The notes under the pieces were generated by a model. The model did not search any database, had not been told where the DNA came from, and worked only from the letters and a program-made list of their open reading frames with translations. The translations under genes were made by a program, and so were the position numbers. DNA of 64,000 bases from Microbulbifer sp. Q7 (lineage in GTDB: Bacteria > Pseudomonadota > Gammaproteobacteria > Pseudomonadales > Cellvibrionaceae): contig NZ_LROY01000002.1 in assembly GCF_001639145.1 (NCBI RefSeq), forward strand, positions 900,501 to 964,500, given 5' to 3'. How positions within the stretch are numbered: position 1 is the stretch's first letter; each line of letters starts with the position of its first letter. This document shows, one piece after another, positions 35,014 to 43,401 of this stretch.

Positions 35014-35598
35014 GTGTCTGACTGGCTGTCGCGACGAATGACTAGGCTCACGAACACGGAGCGGGACTATGGCGCCGTCGCCATTTTGCTCCACTGGCTA
35101 ATGGCGGTATTGCTTATCGGGCTCACCGTGCTTGGTGTGTACATGAGCGGTCTGCCGGATGTCGGGTTCGACAAGATAAAGCTGACGCTGATCGTGTATC
35201 ACAAGGAATACGGCATACTGGCGTTGGGACTGGCGCTGTTGCGGCTGGCGTGGCGTGTAGGTAACGCGTTACCGGCACTGGTAAAAGAACTCCCCGATTG
35301 GCAGAAGGTTGCCGCGCGCTTTGTGCACCTGTGCTTTTACGCCTTGATGTTTGCCTTACCGATCAGCGGCTGGTTGATGTCTTCCGCCGCGAGTATTCCG
35401 GTGTATTTCTTTGGCTTGAGGCTACCGGATCTGATCCCGCATAACGAGTATCGCTTCCCATTACTGGTCGAGGTGCACAAATGGCTGGGATATGCCCTGA
35501 TCGGTTTTATTCTGCTACATGCCGGTGCCGCACTGCGGCACCACTTCATTTCCCGAGATAACACCCTGAAGAAAATCCTCCCGGGCTCCCGTCTTTGA
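35014..35598 (+). CDS. Cytochrome b561 family membrane protein
   Basis: 194 residues with four membrane helices at about 20-42, 60-78, 102-122 and 155-175. Heme-ligating histidines fit the family: H in AVAILLHWLMA, H in LIVYHKEYG, H in FVHLCFYALM and the paired HKWLGYALIGFILLHAGAALRHH. A di-heme b-type cytochrome that exchanges electrons between quinol and partners in the inner membrane. Start GTG 35014 is shown; ATG 35038 (MTRLTNTERDYG) is equally likely from family comparison. No clear ribosome site precedes either. Confidence 0.9.
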   Translation: MSDWLSRRMTRLTNTERDYGAVAILLHWLMAVLLIGLTVLGVYMSGLPDVGFDKIKLTLIVYHKEYGILALGLALLRLAWRVGNALPALVKELPDWQKVAARFVHLCFYALMFALPISGWLMSSAASIPVYFFGLRLPDLIPHNEYRFPLLVEVHKWLGYALIGFILLHAGAALRHHFISRDNTLKKILPGSRL

Positions 35599-35606
35599 TA
35601 TCCGGC

Positions 35607-36245
35607 CTACGGCATTCTTTCCAGTACAAACTGCGTTGCCTGTTGTAAAGCGCTTGCGGCGGCTTGATTGGCTGCTACTACGCCTGCAGCAGGTGACTCC
35701 TGCAGTATGGGTTCGCGTAGTGAAATGGTTCTGCTTGCAACAATCCGGTTTGAAGTGCCCTCGATAAGCTGCACCCGCAGGGAAAGCTGGAAGGTCGCTG
35801 GTGTGGAAGTGTAGTCCTGTACGAAGTCTAAGATCGTTGTTTGCAGCGCGTAGCTGTGCGGACCGAAGTAGGGTGGGGTTGCTACTGCATCAAAGTAGTG
35901 TGTGTTTTCAAGTGTCCGCGCCAGTAACGGGAGGAGCATCTGTGCCGGCGTTGCCCCCCATTGGTGATGGCGGTAAAAACCGACCTGATGTGGCTCTGTG
36001 CGATAGGCCATGCGGATGGTGTCGTAAATGGGGTTGATGCTGGGAGGCAGTAGCAGCAGCGTTGCCGGATGCCGTTGTCTCTGGGGCACTTCACGGGGAA
36101 CTTTGTCGACGACAGATACCCGTATGTCACTTTGCACCGGGGAGAACAGTGAGCAGCCGGAAAAAAATATTAAGGCAGTCGCCACCACAAGGCGTATGGT
36201 TTTTCCGGGATGAGATAGCGCACGCCCATAGCCCCGTTCACTCAT
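35607..36245 (-). CDS. ABC-type transport auxiliary lipoprotein (PqiC/DUF330-like)
   Basis: 212 residues. A lipoprotein signal with lipobox FSGC (Cys at about 31) is followed by a domain typical of the ABC_trans_aux / PqiC group: TLLLLPPSINPIYDTIRMAYRTEPHQVGFYRHHQWGATPAQM, the L...FD pattern near HYFDAV, and a late L.LRVQLIEG...RIVASRTISLREP. These outer-membrane-anchored periplasmic lipoproteins partner with MCE proteins in lipid transport. ATGA overlap with the upstream MCE gene, so the two are translationally coupled. Confidence 0.85.
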   Translation of the reverse strand: MSERGYGRALSHPGKTIRLVVATALIFFSGCSLFSPVQSDIRVSVVDKVPREVPQRQRHPATLLLLPPSINPIYDTIRMAYRTEPHQVGFYRHHQWGATPAQMLLPLLARTLENTHYFDAVATPPYFGPHSYALQTTILDFVQDYTSTPATFQLSLRVQLIEGTSNRIVASRTISLREPILQESPAAGVVAANQAAASALQQATQFVLERMP

Positions 36246-37195
36246 TCGGTTTCGCCCGGGCCAAGGGGCGGGGGCGTGCTGCCGCGCAGAAGGACGGATG
36301 GGTTGTGATTGATCTTGTCTGTCAATCGCGTCATGGAATTGGTCAGCTGATTCAGGGTGGCCATGGTGCGGTAGGCCTCGGGCAGCACCTGCAGCTGGAG
36401 TGCATTGACGGACTGGCTGCTCGCGTCCAGTAACGGGCCGAGCTGGCCGCTCGCCTGTTCGGTATTGGTGATGATTGTATCGAGCCGCTGCTGATTCCCC
36501 GCGAGCATCTGGCTGACCTGCCTTAACGCGTTAACGGTATCGCTGCTCGAATCCAGCAGCGGCCCGAGTCGGCCACTGGCATGCTCGGTATTGGCGATGA
36601 TTGTGCTGAGCTGCTGCTGGTTCTCTGCCAGCATCTGGGTGACTTGCTGCAGATTGGCGACCGCCTGCTGGAAGGCAGCGATGGTGTCTTTATCCAGCAT
36701 GGTACGCAGCAGTTCGGTCAGCGATTGCACGTTCTCGTTGACCTGGCTGATGGCCGTATCCAGGTTGACCGAGCGGGAAGGGGCGTTGGGTATGCGCGGA
36801 TAGGGCGCGCCTGGGGCGGCGGAGAGTGGGCCTTGTTCGGTACCCGAGTTCTCCAGCAGTACGTACACATAGCCGGTGAATCCGCGGGTCGCGAGTCCGC
36901 GGGCGGTGATGGTGGCGACGGTTGCCTTCGACACGGGTGCGTCGTTTTCGACATCCAGCAGAATACGCACGGAGCTGGGCCCGATGAGTTCCACCTCGGT
37001 GACCCTGCCCACGTCCACCCCATGGAACTCCACCGGCGCACCGGCAATCAGGCCGGATACGGAATCTTCGGTGAGGATCTGATAGGTCGTGAAGCGGCCG
37101 GCGGTCTGGTAGTACCAGATCGCACCCGCGATGACGGCTGCAAGCACCATGGCCATAAAGGCCCATCGTGCCCGGCTCGCTGTGCTGGTCGTCAT
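36242..37195 (-). CDS. MlaD/MCE-domain protein
   Basis: 317 residues from ATG 37195, which has GGAGGGG 7 bases upstream; an in-frame ATG 37243 lacks this. An N-terminal anchor helix (about 11-30) is followed by one MCE domain (about 38-115) with SVSGLIAGAPVEFHGVDVGRVTEVEL. A long coiled coil to about 290 contains two near-identical 38-residue repeats (NQQQLSTIIANTEHASGRLG and NQQRLDTIITNTEQASGQLG units, DNA about 36400-36630). MCE proteins form hexameric periplasmic channels that carry phospholipid between membranes. The usual permease and ATPase genes (MlaE/MlaF-type) are absent nearby. Confidence 0.87.
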   Translation of the reverse strand: MTTSTASRARWAFMAMVLAAVIAGAIWYYQTAGRFTTYQILTEDSVSGLIAGAPVEFHGVDVGRVTEVELIGPSSVRILLDVENDAPVSKATVATITARGLATRGFTGYVYVLLENSGTEQGPLSAAPGAPYPRIPNAPSRSVNLDTAISQVNENVQSLTELLRTMLDKDTIAAFQQAVANLQQVTQMLAENQQQLSTIIANTEHASGRLGPLLDSSSDTVNALRQVSQMLAGNQQRLDTIITNTEQASGQLGPLLDASSQSVNALQLQVLPEAYRTMATLNQLTNSMTRLTDKINHNPSVLLRGSTPPPLGPGETE

Positions 37196-37334
37196 AAGGG
37201 GCCCCTCCGACGGTGAGATCGGCCCGAACTGCGGCCAGTCCAAGTCTAGATCAAATTATTGGTGGCTAAGGGGCTGGCGCCTCAAGCGGGGCAGAGGGAG
37301 AGGCATAACCCGGTGTCTAAAGCTGCCATTGGCT

Positions 37335-37769
37335 TCAGCTGGTTGTGACTTCCGCGCTCAAGGAAACCTCCGCTTTCAGTGAATTGGTCACCAGGCAACC
37401 CTGTTCCGACTTTTCGAGCAGGCGCTGTGCCTTGTCGGTGTCGGTGCCCTCGGGCACCACAAGGGTGGCCTCAATGGTAAACGCAGTGAAACAGGTGGTG
37501 CGGCCGTCTTTGTCCAGGGTGCCGGTGGTTGTGCACTCCAGTGACGTCCAGTCGAGCTTCGAGTGCTTGGCGATGGCGCGGAAGGTGAGGATGAAGCAGT
37601 CCGACACTGCCGCGACCAGCAAATCCTCCGGTGACCACTGGTCGCCGGGCCCATCAAATTGCGCCGGTGGGGCCGATGGCAGATCGGGCACGCCCTCGGC
37701 GCTGAGCGTCACATTGCCTTCACTGGCCGCACTTGCGGTGACTTTATAGTGGTGGGGAAAAGCGTCCAT
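37335..37769 (-). CDS. OsmC/Ohr-family peroxidase-like protein
   Basis: 144 residues, the family norm. The two catalytic cysteines are at about 58 (VAAVSDCFILTFRAIA) and 125 (EQGCLVTNSL), with the SPEDLLVAAVS helix between beta domains. OsmC-family proteins reduce organic hydroperoxides using lipoyl or small thiols in the cytoplasm. It stands alone; the transcript runs toward the MCE pair but 139 bases separate them. Confidence 0.9.
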   Translation of the reverse strand: MDAFPHHYKVTASAASEGNVTLSAEGVPDLPSAPPAQFDGPGDQWSPEDLLVAAVSDCFILTFRAIAKHSKLDWTSLECTTTGTLDKDGRTTCFTAFTIEATLVVPEGTDTDKAQRLLEKSEQGCLVTNSLKAEVSLSAEVTTS

Positions 37770-37921
37770 GGAGCCTCCGTCGAGTCTAAGTCGAGTCTGA
37801 AAAGTAGGCTGGAAAGGTTATAGAAATTACATCAGGGTAGTGTGGCCACTGCTCTACGGCCAATCACCGGTTACCGGTGAATAATGGCGCCGCCGACCAG
37901 ATTTTCAGGACGCAAAACTCG

Positions 37922-38371
37922 CTATTGTTTCGACTGATAGTGCATCAGCACAATATCGCGTCCCTGTTTCTGGTAGGTGTGAAACCGGTCGATAATGGCG
38001 GACGGTAGCCCCGCTTCCGTGACCTCTGCATATCCAAGGGACTGGTAAAACGGCACCAGGTGGCGGTAGGGAAAAGTGAAGGTGTGGTCGTCGTAGGCTT
38101 CTGCCATACGGCCCAGTAACAGCCGCGCCACACCCCGGCCCTGGAATTCCTCTGCCACCGCAACGCCGGCCAGCAGCTGACTGTCGGTGAGTTTGCGCAG
38201 GGAGCCACAGGCGATTATCTGGTTCTTGCTATCGCGGATCACCATACACGGGTCGTGTCGCCGTGCTTTGCCGCGGAATTTGTGGGTGCGGTAGAATTTG
38301 TTGGCTAACGGCATCTCCGCATCGGAGAGCCACTGGGCAGTCAATGAATCAGTCGAAAAATCCGGGTCCAT
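37922..38371 (-). CDS. GNAT-family N-acetyltransferase
   Basis: 149 residues. The acetyl-CoA-binding loop is seen as GVAVAEEFQGRGVARLLLGRM (about 69-89, Q/R-x-x-G-x-G/A), preceded by the beta-bulge strand QIIACGSLRKL and followed by the C-terminal VPFYQSLGYAEV. The substrate is unknown. The start at 38371 lies only 8 bases from the divergent start of tapT. An internal ATG at 38314 (MPLANKFYRTHKF) is an alternative that would leave room for promoters. Confidence 0.88.
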   Translation of the reverse strand: MDPDFSTDSLTAQWLSDAEMPLANKFYRTHKFRGKARRHDPCMVIRDSKNQIIACGSLRKLTDSQLLAGVAVAEEFQGRGVARLLLGRMAEAYDDHTFTFPYRHLVPFYQSLGYAEVTEAGLPSAIIDRFHTYQKQGRDIVLMHYQSKQ

Positions 38372-38379
38372 AACTCTCT

Positions 38380-38952
38380 ATGCCACGCGAAATCTGCCCA
38401 ACGTGCCAGCGCCCCCTCAAGGTCTGCTATTGCAGCGCGCTGGTGCGTATTCCCAATCGAATTCAGGTGCTGATCATACAGCACCCGCAGGAACAGAAGC
38501 ACCCGTTCAATACCGGCCGTATGGCGCACCTGTGCCTGGATCACAGTAACTTGGTCGTGGCGGAGAGCCTGTCGGACGCTGCATTGGCGGAACTGCTGAA
38601 GCCTCACTCGGCGCTGCTATATCCGTCCCTGAGCTGGTTGCCGGAAGTGTCTCAGGTGGAACCGGGTACGCCGCAGGCACAGGCGTTGGAACAGCTGGTG
38701 GTGATCGACGCGACCTGGCGGAAGTCCAAAAAAATGCTCCATCTGCACCCGGTGTTGCAGCAATTGCCCCGGGTCAGTTTTGAGGGTGCGCTGCACTCCA
38801 ACTACCAGGTGCGGCATTCCTCGCTGGAGAATAGCCTGTCGACGATTGAGAGTATCGCGAAGGCGATGCAGGTGCTGGAGCCTGATACCGATTTTCAGAC
38901 GATTCTGCAGCCCTTTGAAAAAATGATTGCACTGCAAGCGCAGCAGGGTTAA
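38380..38952 (+). CDS. tapT: DTW-domain tRNA-uridine aminocarboxypropyltransferase
   Basis: 190 residues of the DTW domain family (E. coli YfiP/TapT, which makes acp3U at position 47 of tRNA). Visible are the N-terminal cysteine cluster CPTCQRPLKVCYC (about 6-18), QHPQEQKHPFNTGRMA, the eponymous acidic motif VVIDATWRKSKKM (about 111-123) and SFEGALHSNYQVRHSSLENSLSTIESIA. Uses S-adenosylmethionine as aminocarboxypropyl donor. A GNAT gene follows 18 bases downstream and is probably co-transcribed. Confidence 0.9.
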   Translation: MPREICPTCQRPLKVCYCSALVRIPNRIQVLIIQHPQEQKHPFNTGRMAHLCLDHSNLVVAESLSDAALAELLKPHSALLYPSLSWLPEVSQVEPGTPQAQALEQLVVIDATWRKSKKMLHLHPVLQQLPRVSFEGALHSNYQVRHSSLENSLSTIESIAKAMQVLEPDTDFQTILQPFEKMIALQAQQG

Positions 38953-38970
38953 CGAACAATCGTAGAGTGC

Positions 38971-39468
38971 ATGAGCGAAGTATTACCCGTGGTTGAACCA
39001 TTGAAAGCGATAGAAGTCGTGAATTTGTCCGAAAGGCCCGATGCGGTTGCCGTGCTCGCGGCCTGGCATTTTGCCGAGTGGAGTCATTTGTATCCGGAGC
39101 AGTTGCTGCAGGATTTTGCCGCTGAACTCGAAAGCTGCGTCGGCGCGCAGCCGGTGCCGACGACGCTCATTGCGCTGGTCGGTGAAATACCGGTGGGTTC
39201 GATCAGCGTGCTGCCCAGGGATATGGAGATCGAAGAGCCCTGGGGGCCGTGGCTGGCCAACTTTTATGTGTTGCCGGAATACCGCAGCATTGGCGTGGGC
39301 AGGCAACTGATTGAGGCGCTGCTGGAGCACTGTGCAGCGCACGCCATTCCCAATCTGTATCTGTTTACCCCAGAGACGCGGGCGTATTACGAGCGCCTGG
39401 GATGGCAGACCATCCGGTCTTGCGAATACTACGGTGACACCGTCGATATTATGTGTCGCCCGCTGTAG
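38971..39468 (+). CDS. GNAT-family N-acetyltransferase
   Basis: 165 residues. Core GNAT elements: TTLIALVGEIPVGSISVLPRDM (strands 2-4), LANFYVLPEYRSIGVGRQLIEALLEHC (about 91-117, with the R..G.G acetyl-CoA loop) and LFTPETRAYYERLGWQTI near the end. This arrangement fits amino-group or aminoglycoside-type acetyltransferases of small molecules; the substrate is unknown. Downstream of tapT on the same strand. Confidence 0.88.
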   Translation: MSEVLPVVEPLKAIEVVNLSERPDAVAVLAAWHFAEWSHLYPEQLLQDFAAELESCVGAQPVPTTLIALVGEIPVGSISVLPRDMEIEEPWGPWLANFYVLPEYRSIGVGRQLIEALLEHCAAHAIPNLYLFTPETRAYYERLGWQTIRSCEYYGDTVDIMCRPL

Positions 39469-39525
39469 CGGGTTGCCTGCAGCACAGCCGGCCAAACCAG
39501 CTTTTGACACTTAATGTGGGGTTAT

Positions 39526-39572
39526 GCCGTTTCCGATAGGAAACGGCTCCCGGCTTCCCTACAATACGCGGC
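39526..39572 (+). promoter_or_regulatory. Hairpin and -10 element upstream of dbpA
   Basis: A 9-bp hairpin GCCGTTTCC-GATA-GGAAACGGC (39526-39547) is followed by a good -10 TACAAT (39560-39565), giving a predicted start near 39572 and a 25-base leader to GTG 39597. The hairpin has no T-run, so it is more likely an operator or part of the -35 region than a terminator, though it may end the GNAT transcript. Confidence 0.4.
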
Positions 39573-39596
39573 TATTTCTCTAACCGAGCCTCCGTT

Positions 39597-41000
39597 GTGA
39601 CCACCGCTGATACCAATCATCCCCGCGAATTCCAGTCCCTGCCGCTGCAGCCCTCTCTCCTCAAGAACCTCGAAGACCTGGGTTACGAGCGCCTGACGGA
39701 AATCCAGGCCGCCGCACTGCCGGCGATCGTGGATGGCAAAGACGTGATCGGCCAGGCCAAGACCGGCTCGGGCAAGACCGTGGCCTTCGGTCTGGGGCTG
39801 CTGCATAAACTGCGGGTAGAGCAGTTTCGGGTGCAGTCGCTGGTGCTATGTCCCACCCGCGAGCTGGCGGACCAGGTGGCGCGGGAACTGCGCAAGCTGG
39901 CGCGGGCGATTCACAACATCAAGATACTGACCCTGTGCGGTGGCATGCCGTTCGGCCCACAAATTGGCTCGCTCAAGCACGGGGCCCATATTGTGGTGGG
40001 TACCCCGGGGCGCATCGAAGACCATTTGCGCAAGGGCAATCTCGACCTCAGCAATGTGGATACCCTGGTGCTGGACGAGGCCGACCGTATGCTGGATATG
40101 GGCTTCCAGGCGGTGCTCGACCAGATCCTGGCAGAGTTGCCACAGCAACGGCAGACGCTGCTGTTCTCCGCCACTTACCCCAAAACCATCGATGCCCTGG
40201 CAACCCGTGTACTGCGCGATCCGGTCAAGGTGGAGGTGGCTGCAGGGCACACCCAGAGTTCCATCCAGCAGCATTACTACCGGGTAGAAAACAATGAGGC
40301 GCGGCCCGCGGCCCTGTATCAGCTGCTCGCCAATTACGATGCGTCTTCAGCACTGGTGTTCTGCAATACCAAAAAAGAAACCGACGAAGCGGCGGAGGCA
40401 CTAAAACGTGCTGGTTTTGCGGCGCTGGCACTGCACGGTGATATGGAGCAGAAGGATCGTGACCGCACCCTGACGCTCTTCGCCAACGGCAGTGCGTCGA
40501 TTCTGGTCGCAACCGACGTTGCCGCCCGTGGCCTCGATATCGAAGAGCTGCCGGTGGTGGTGAACTATCACCTGTCCCGCGACCCGGAAGTGCATGTGCA
40601 CCGGGTCGGTCGCACCGGGCGGGCAGGGCAGAAGGGTGTAGCCCTCTCGCTGGTGAGCAAGAAGGAAATTTACAAACTGGAGCGTCTGGAAGAGCAGATG
40701 CAACAGAAAATTACCCTGCAGGAAGTGCCGGAACTGCCCCGCGGTTTCGCCCCGACGCGCCCGGTTATGGCGACCCTGCAGATCGACGGTGGCAAAAAGC
40801 AGAAGGTTCGCGCCGGCGATGTAGTTGGCGCGCTGACCGGCGAGGGTGGTATCGACGGCAAGCAGATCGGCAAAATCCAGCTGTTCGATTTCTCCACGTT
40901 TGTTGCCGTAGAGCGCCCGGTGGCCCAAAAAGCCTTGAACAAGCTCGCCAGTGGCAAGCTTAAGGGACGCAAGTTCCGCGCTCGCATCGTGGGCGTTTGA
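39597..41000 (+). CDS. dbpA: DbpA, ATP-dependent DEAD-box RNA helicase
   Basis: 467 residues (E. coli DbpA is 457). Helicase motifs in order: Q motif, motif I AKTGSGKT (about 53-60), Ia PTRELADQVA, II VLDEADRML (DEAD), III SAT, IV ALVFCNTKKE, V DVAARGLDI and VI HRVGRTGRAG. The C-terminal DbpA RNA-binding domain (about 390-465, KQKVRAGDVVGALTGEGGI.GK.IGKI..FD..T.V) directs the enzyme to hairpin 92 of 23S rRNA during 50S assembly. Start is GTG 39597 (the in-frame choice that gives the normal N-terminus). Confidence 0.95.
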   Translation: MTTADTNHPREFQSLPLQPSLLKNLEDLGYERLTEIQAAALPAIVDGKDVIGQAKTGSGKTVAFGLGLLHKLRVEQFRVQSLVLCPTRELADQVARELRKLARAIHNIKILTLCGGMPFGPQIGSLKHGAHIVVGTPGRIEDHLRKGNLDLSNVDTLVLDEADRMLDMGFQAVLDQILAELPQQRQTLLFSATYPKTIDALATRVLRDPVKVEVAAGHTQSSIQQHYYRVENNEARPAALYQLLANYDASSALVFCNTKKETDEAAEALKRAGFAALALHGDMEQKDRDRTLTLFANGSASILVATDVAARGLDIEELPVVVNYHLSRDPEVHVHRVGRTGRAGQKGVALSLVSKKEIYKLERLEEQMQQKITLQEVPELPRGFAPTRPVMATLQIDGGKKQKVRAGDVVGALTGEGGIDGKQIGKIQLFDFSTFVAVERPVAQKALNKLASGKLKGRKFRARIVGV

Positions 41001-41056
41001 ATTTGTCTACCGCGTGAACGGTATACTGCGCCTTTCCCTCACCAACGGAGTGACTT

Positions 41057-42568
41057 GTGAATTTCCGATCTCAAATTGCACGAATGGCGGCGCCGCTGCT
41101 GTTGTTGCCGCTGGCTGCAGCCGCGGATGTGTCGCCGGTAGCCCAAAAGACCGCAGACTACGCGGTGGAAAAATACGAAGCGGCGATGACCGACACTCTC
41201 GCCGAGCTGGTGCAGTTCCAAACTGTGGCGCGGGAAGACCTGCCGCTGGAAAAGAACCCGGAATTTTCCGGCTTCAAACGCACCCTGTGTGGCAAGGCGG
41301 AGGCACTGGGTCTGGAATGCGAGGACCACGGCTATGTGGTCATTGTTGCCATGGGGCAGGGCGAGGAGAAGATCGGTATCGTCACCCATGGTGATGTGCA
41401 GCCCGCCAACCCGGCCAAATGGAAAAAGAGCCCGTTTGAGCTGGACCGCACCAGTGAACCAGGCAAGCTCATCGCCCGCGGCAGCGAGGACGACAAGGGG
41501 CCGATTGCCACGGCCCTCTATGCGATGAAAGCGATCAAGGACAAAGGCGTGCCGATGAAGCGGCGCGTGGAACTGATCGTTTATATGGCCGAGGAATCGG
41601 ACTGGGAGCCGCTCAAGGTATTCCTGAAAGATTACGATATGCCCGCGTATAACATCACCATCGACGCTGATTATCCGGTGGTGACGGCAGAGAAGGGTTG
41701 GAGCGAAGTCCGCGCCACCTTTGGGGGCTCCGCCGTGGCGGAAAAGAACAAGCCCTACCTGCGTGATTTCCACGGCGGCTACTTCCGCAGTCAGGTGCCA
41801 GACGAAGCCCATGCCAGTATCGCCAACCCGACCCCCGAACTGGAGAAGGCGATCCGTGCCCGCGCCGCGACACATCCGAAGGTGAAGTTCGAGTTCTTGA
41901 AAAAAGACGGTGCACTGGAAATCACCGCGCGCGGTGTGGCCACCCATAGCTCCGAGCCGGATCACGGCATCAATGCCATTGCCTTCCTGGCGGATGTGCT
42001 GGACGATTACGACTGGCCTGCCAATGCCCCCGGTGCCACCGTGCGTTATATCAACGACCTGATCGGCACCGGCATCCTCGCTGAGCAGTTCGGCGATATT
42101 GCCTACCGCGATGACTTTATGGGGCCGATGACCGGCGCCCTGACCATGGTGAAGGCCGACGACAAGGGGCTGACCAGCTACTTGAACCTGCGCCGTCCTA
42201 CCGGCAAAAGCGCTGAGCTTCTCGACAAGCAGATCCACACCGCCATCGACCGCTGGCAGAAAAAGACCGGTATCCAGATGGCCGATGTGGACGTGACCCT
42301 GGGTGAGCCGTACCGAGCAGATGATGCCCCTCATGTGGAGCCGTTGCTGGAGGTGTTTCGCCACTTCACCGGTATCGAGGGCGCGGGCCCGGTAGCTATT
42401 GGTGGTTCGACCAATGCCAAACTGTTGCCGAATGCCGTGAGCTTCGGCCCGTCGATGCCGGACAAGGCCTACACCGGTCATTCCGAACACGAGTTCATCA
42501 CCGTGGATCAGCTGCGCCTGAACCTGAAAATGTACACGGCGATGATGATCGAGATCGCTAATCTCTAA
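41057..42568 (+). CDS. Secreted M20-family dipeptidase
   Basis: 503 residues from GTG 41057, with GGAG 6 bases upstream. A signal peptide of about 22 residues (ARMAAPLLLLPLAAAADV) implies a periplasmic enzyme. The M20 metal ligands are visible in VTHGDVQPA (His-Asp, about 113-121), GSEDDKGPIATALYAMK (about 144-160), MAEESDWEP (Glu-Glu, about 177) and the final GHSEHEF. Splits dipeptides or short peptides using two metal ions; closest in style to PepV / carnosinase-type dipeptidases. Followed by its own terminator. Confidence 0.9.
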   Translation: MNFRSQIARMAAPLLLLPLAAAADVSPVAQKTADYAVEKYEAAMTDTLAELVQFQTVAREDLPLEKNPEFSGFKRTLCGKAEALGLECEDHGYVVIVAMGQGEEKIGIVTHGDVQPANPAKWKKSPFELDRTSEPGKLIARGSEDDKGPIATALYAMKAIKDKGVPMKRRVELIVYMAEESDWEPLKVFLKDYDMPAYNITIDADYPVVTAEKGWSEVRATFGGSAVAEKNKPYLRDFHGGYFRSQVPDEAHASIANPTPELEKAIRARAATHPKVKFEFLKKDGALEITARGVATHSSEPDHGINAIAFLADVLDDYDWPANAPGATVRYINDLIGTGILAEQFGDIAYRDDFMGPMTGALTMVKADDKGLTSYLNLRRPTGKSAELLDKQIHTAIDRWQKKTGIQMADVDVTLGEPYRADDAPHVEPLLEVFRHFTGIEGAGPVAIGGSTNAKLLPNAVSFGPSMPDKAYTGHSEHEFITVDQLRLNLKMYTAMMIEIANL

Positions 42569-42624
42569 GCGAGGGATTCGGGGCTAGGGGTTCGGGGCTA
42601 GAGATTAATGCCTGCGACGAAACA

Positions 42625-42650
42625 GGGACTGAAAATTCAGTCCCTTTTTT
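42625..42650 (+). terminator. Intrinsic terminator after the M20 peptidase gene
   Basis: Stem GGGACTGAA/TTCAGTCCC (42625-42644) followed by TTTTTT. Just before it, TTCGGGGCTAG occurs twice (42577 and 42591). Confidence 0.9.
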
Positions 42651-42714
42651 ATGCGCGGCGCCCGGTGCGATAGACTTGCTGATACCCCTAGCCACCAGCC
42701 GTGTCCGCCACGCT

Positions 42715-43401
42715 ATGAATGATGCCCTGATACAGGCACAGAACCTCCACCGCTGCTACCGAAACGGCCGCGAGCAGATCAGCGTGTTACACGGACTGTC
42801 GCTGGAACTGCGGCGGGGCGAAGCGGTGGCGGTCATCGGCCCGTCAGGCTCGGGCAAAAGCACGCTACTCAACCTGCTCAATGGTCTGTTACAGCCCGAC
42901 AGTGGCGAATTGCGTGTATTTGGTCGGGCGCATTCCGAGCTAAGCGAACGCGACTGGGCCGAGCTGCGGCGCACCCGTATCGCCACGCTGTTTCAGGATG
43001 GCAACCTGATACCCACACTCACCGTTTCCCGCAATATTGCATTCCGCGCCGGGCTTGCGGGCCTGCAGGCGCATGATGGCGCCGCACTGCTCGAACAGCT
43101 CGGCATTGCCGACACGGCACACCGTTACCCCGATCAACTCTCGGGCGGCCAGCGACAACGGGCCGCGCTTGCCTGTGCCTTTGCCATGCAACCGGAACTG
43201 ATGCTCGCGGACGAGCCCACCGGTAGCCTGGATTATGCGACCGCCGAACGTGTGGTGCCGCTGTTTTTCGATGCCATGCGTGAGCGTCAGCTCGGCGCAC
43301 TCATCGTCACCCACAACCCGGAACTGGCCCAGCGCTGCGACCGAATTCTTGAACTGCGGGAAGGAGTCCTGAGCCCATGGGTCTCGCCGGCGTCTTCCTG
43401 A
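42715..43401 (+). CDS. AttE-like ABC ATPase
   Basis: About 228 residues from ATG 42715 (a longer in-frame start at 42676 is less likely). Walker A is GPSGSGKST, signature LSGGQRQRAALACAFA, and Walker B LMLADEPTGSLD, a MacB/LolD-group ATPase with the switch His in IVTHNP. It overlaps the permease gene by 25 bases. With the fused permease and the AttH lipoprotein downstream it forms an AttEFGH-like set, described by homology in several proteobacteria but without a firmly established substrate. Confidence 0.87.
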   Translation: MNDALIQAQNLHRCYRNGREQISVLHGLSLELRRGEAVAVIGPSGSGKSTLLNLLNGLLQPDSGELRVFGRAHSELSERDWAELRRTRIATLFQDGNLIPTLTVSRNIAFRAGLAGLQAHDGAALLEQLGIADTAHRYPDQLSGGQRQRAALACAFAMQPELMLADEPTGSLDYATAERVVPLFFDAMRERQLGALIVTHNPELAQRCDRILELREGVLSPWVSPASS

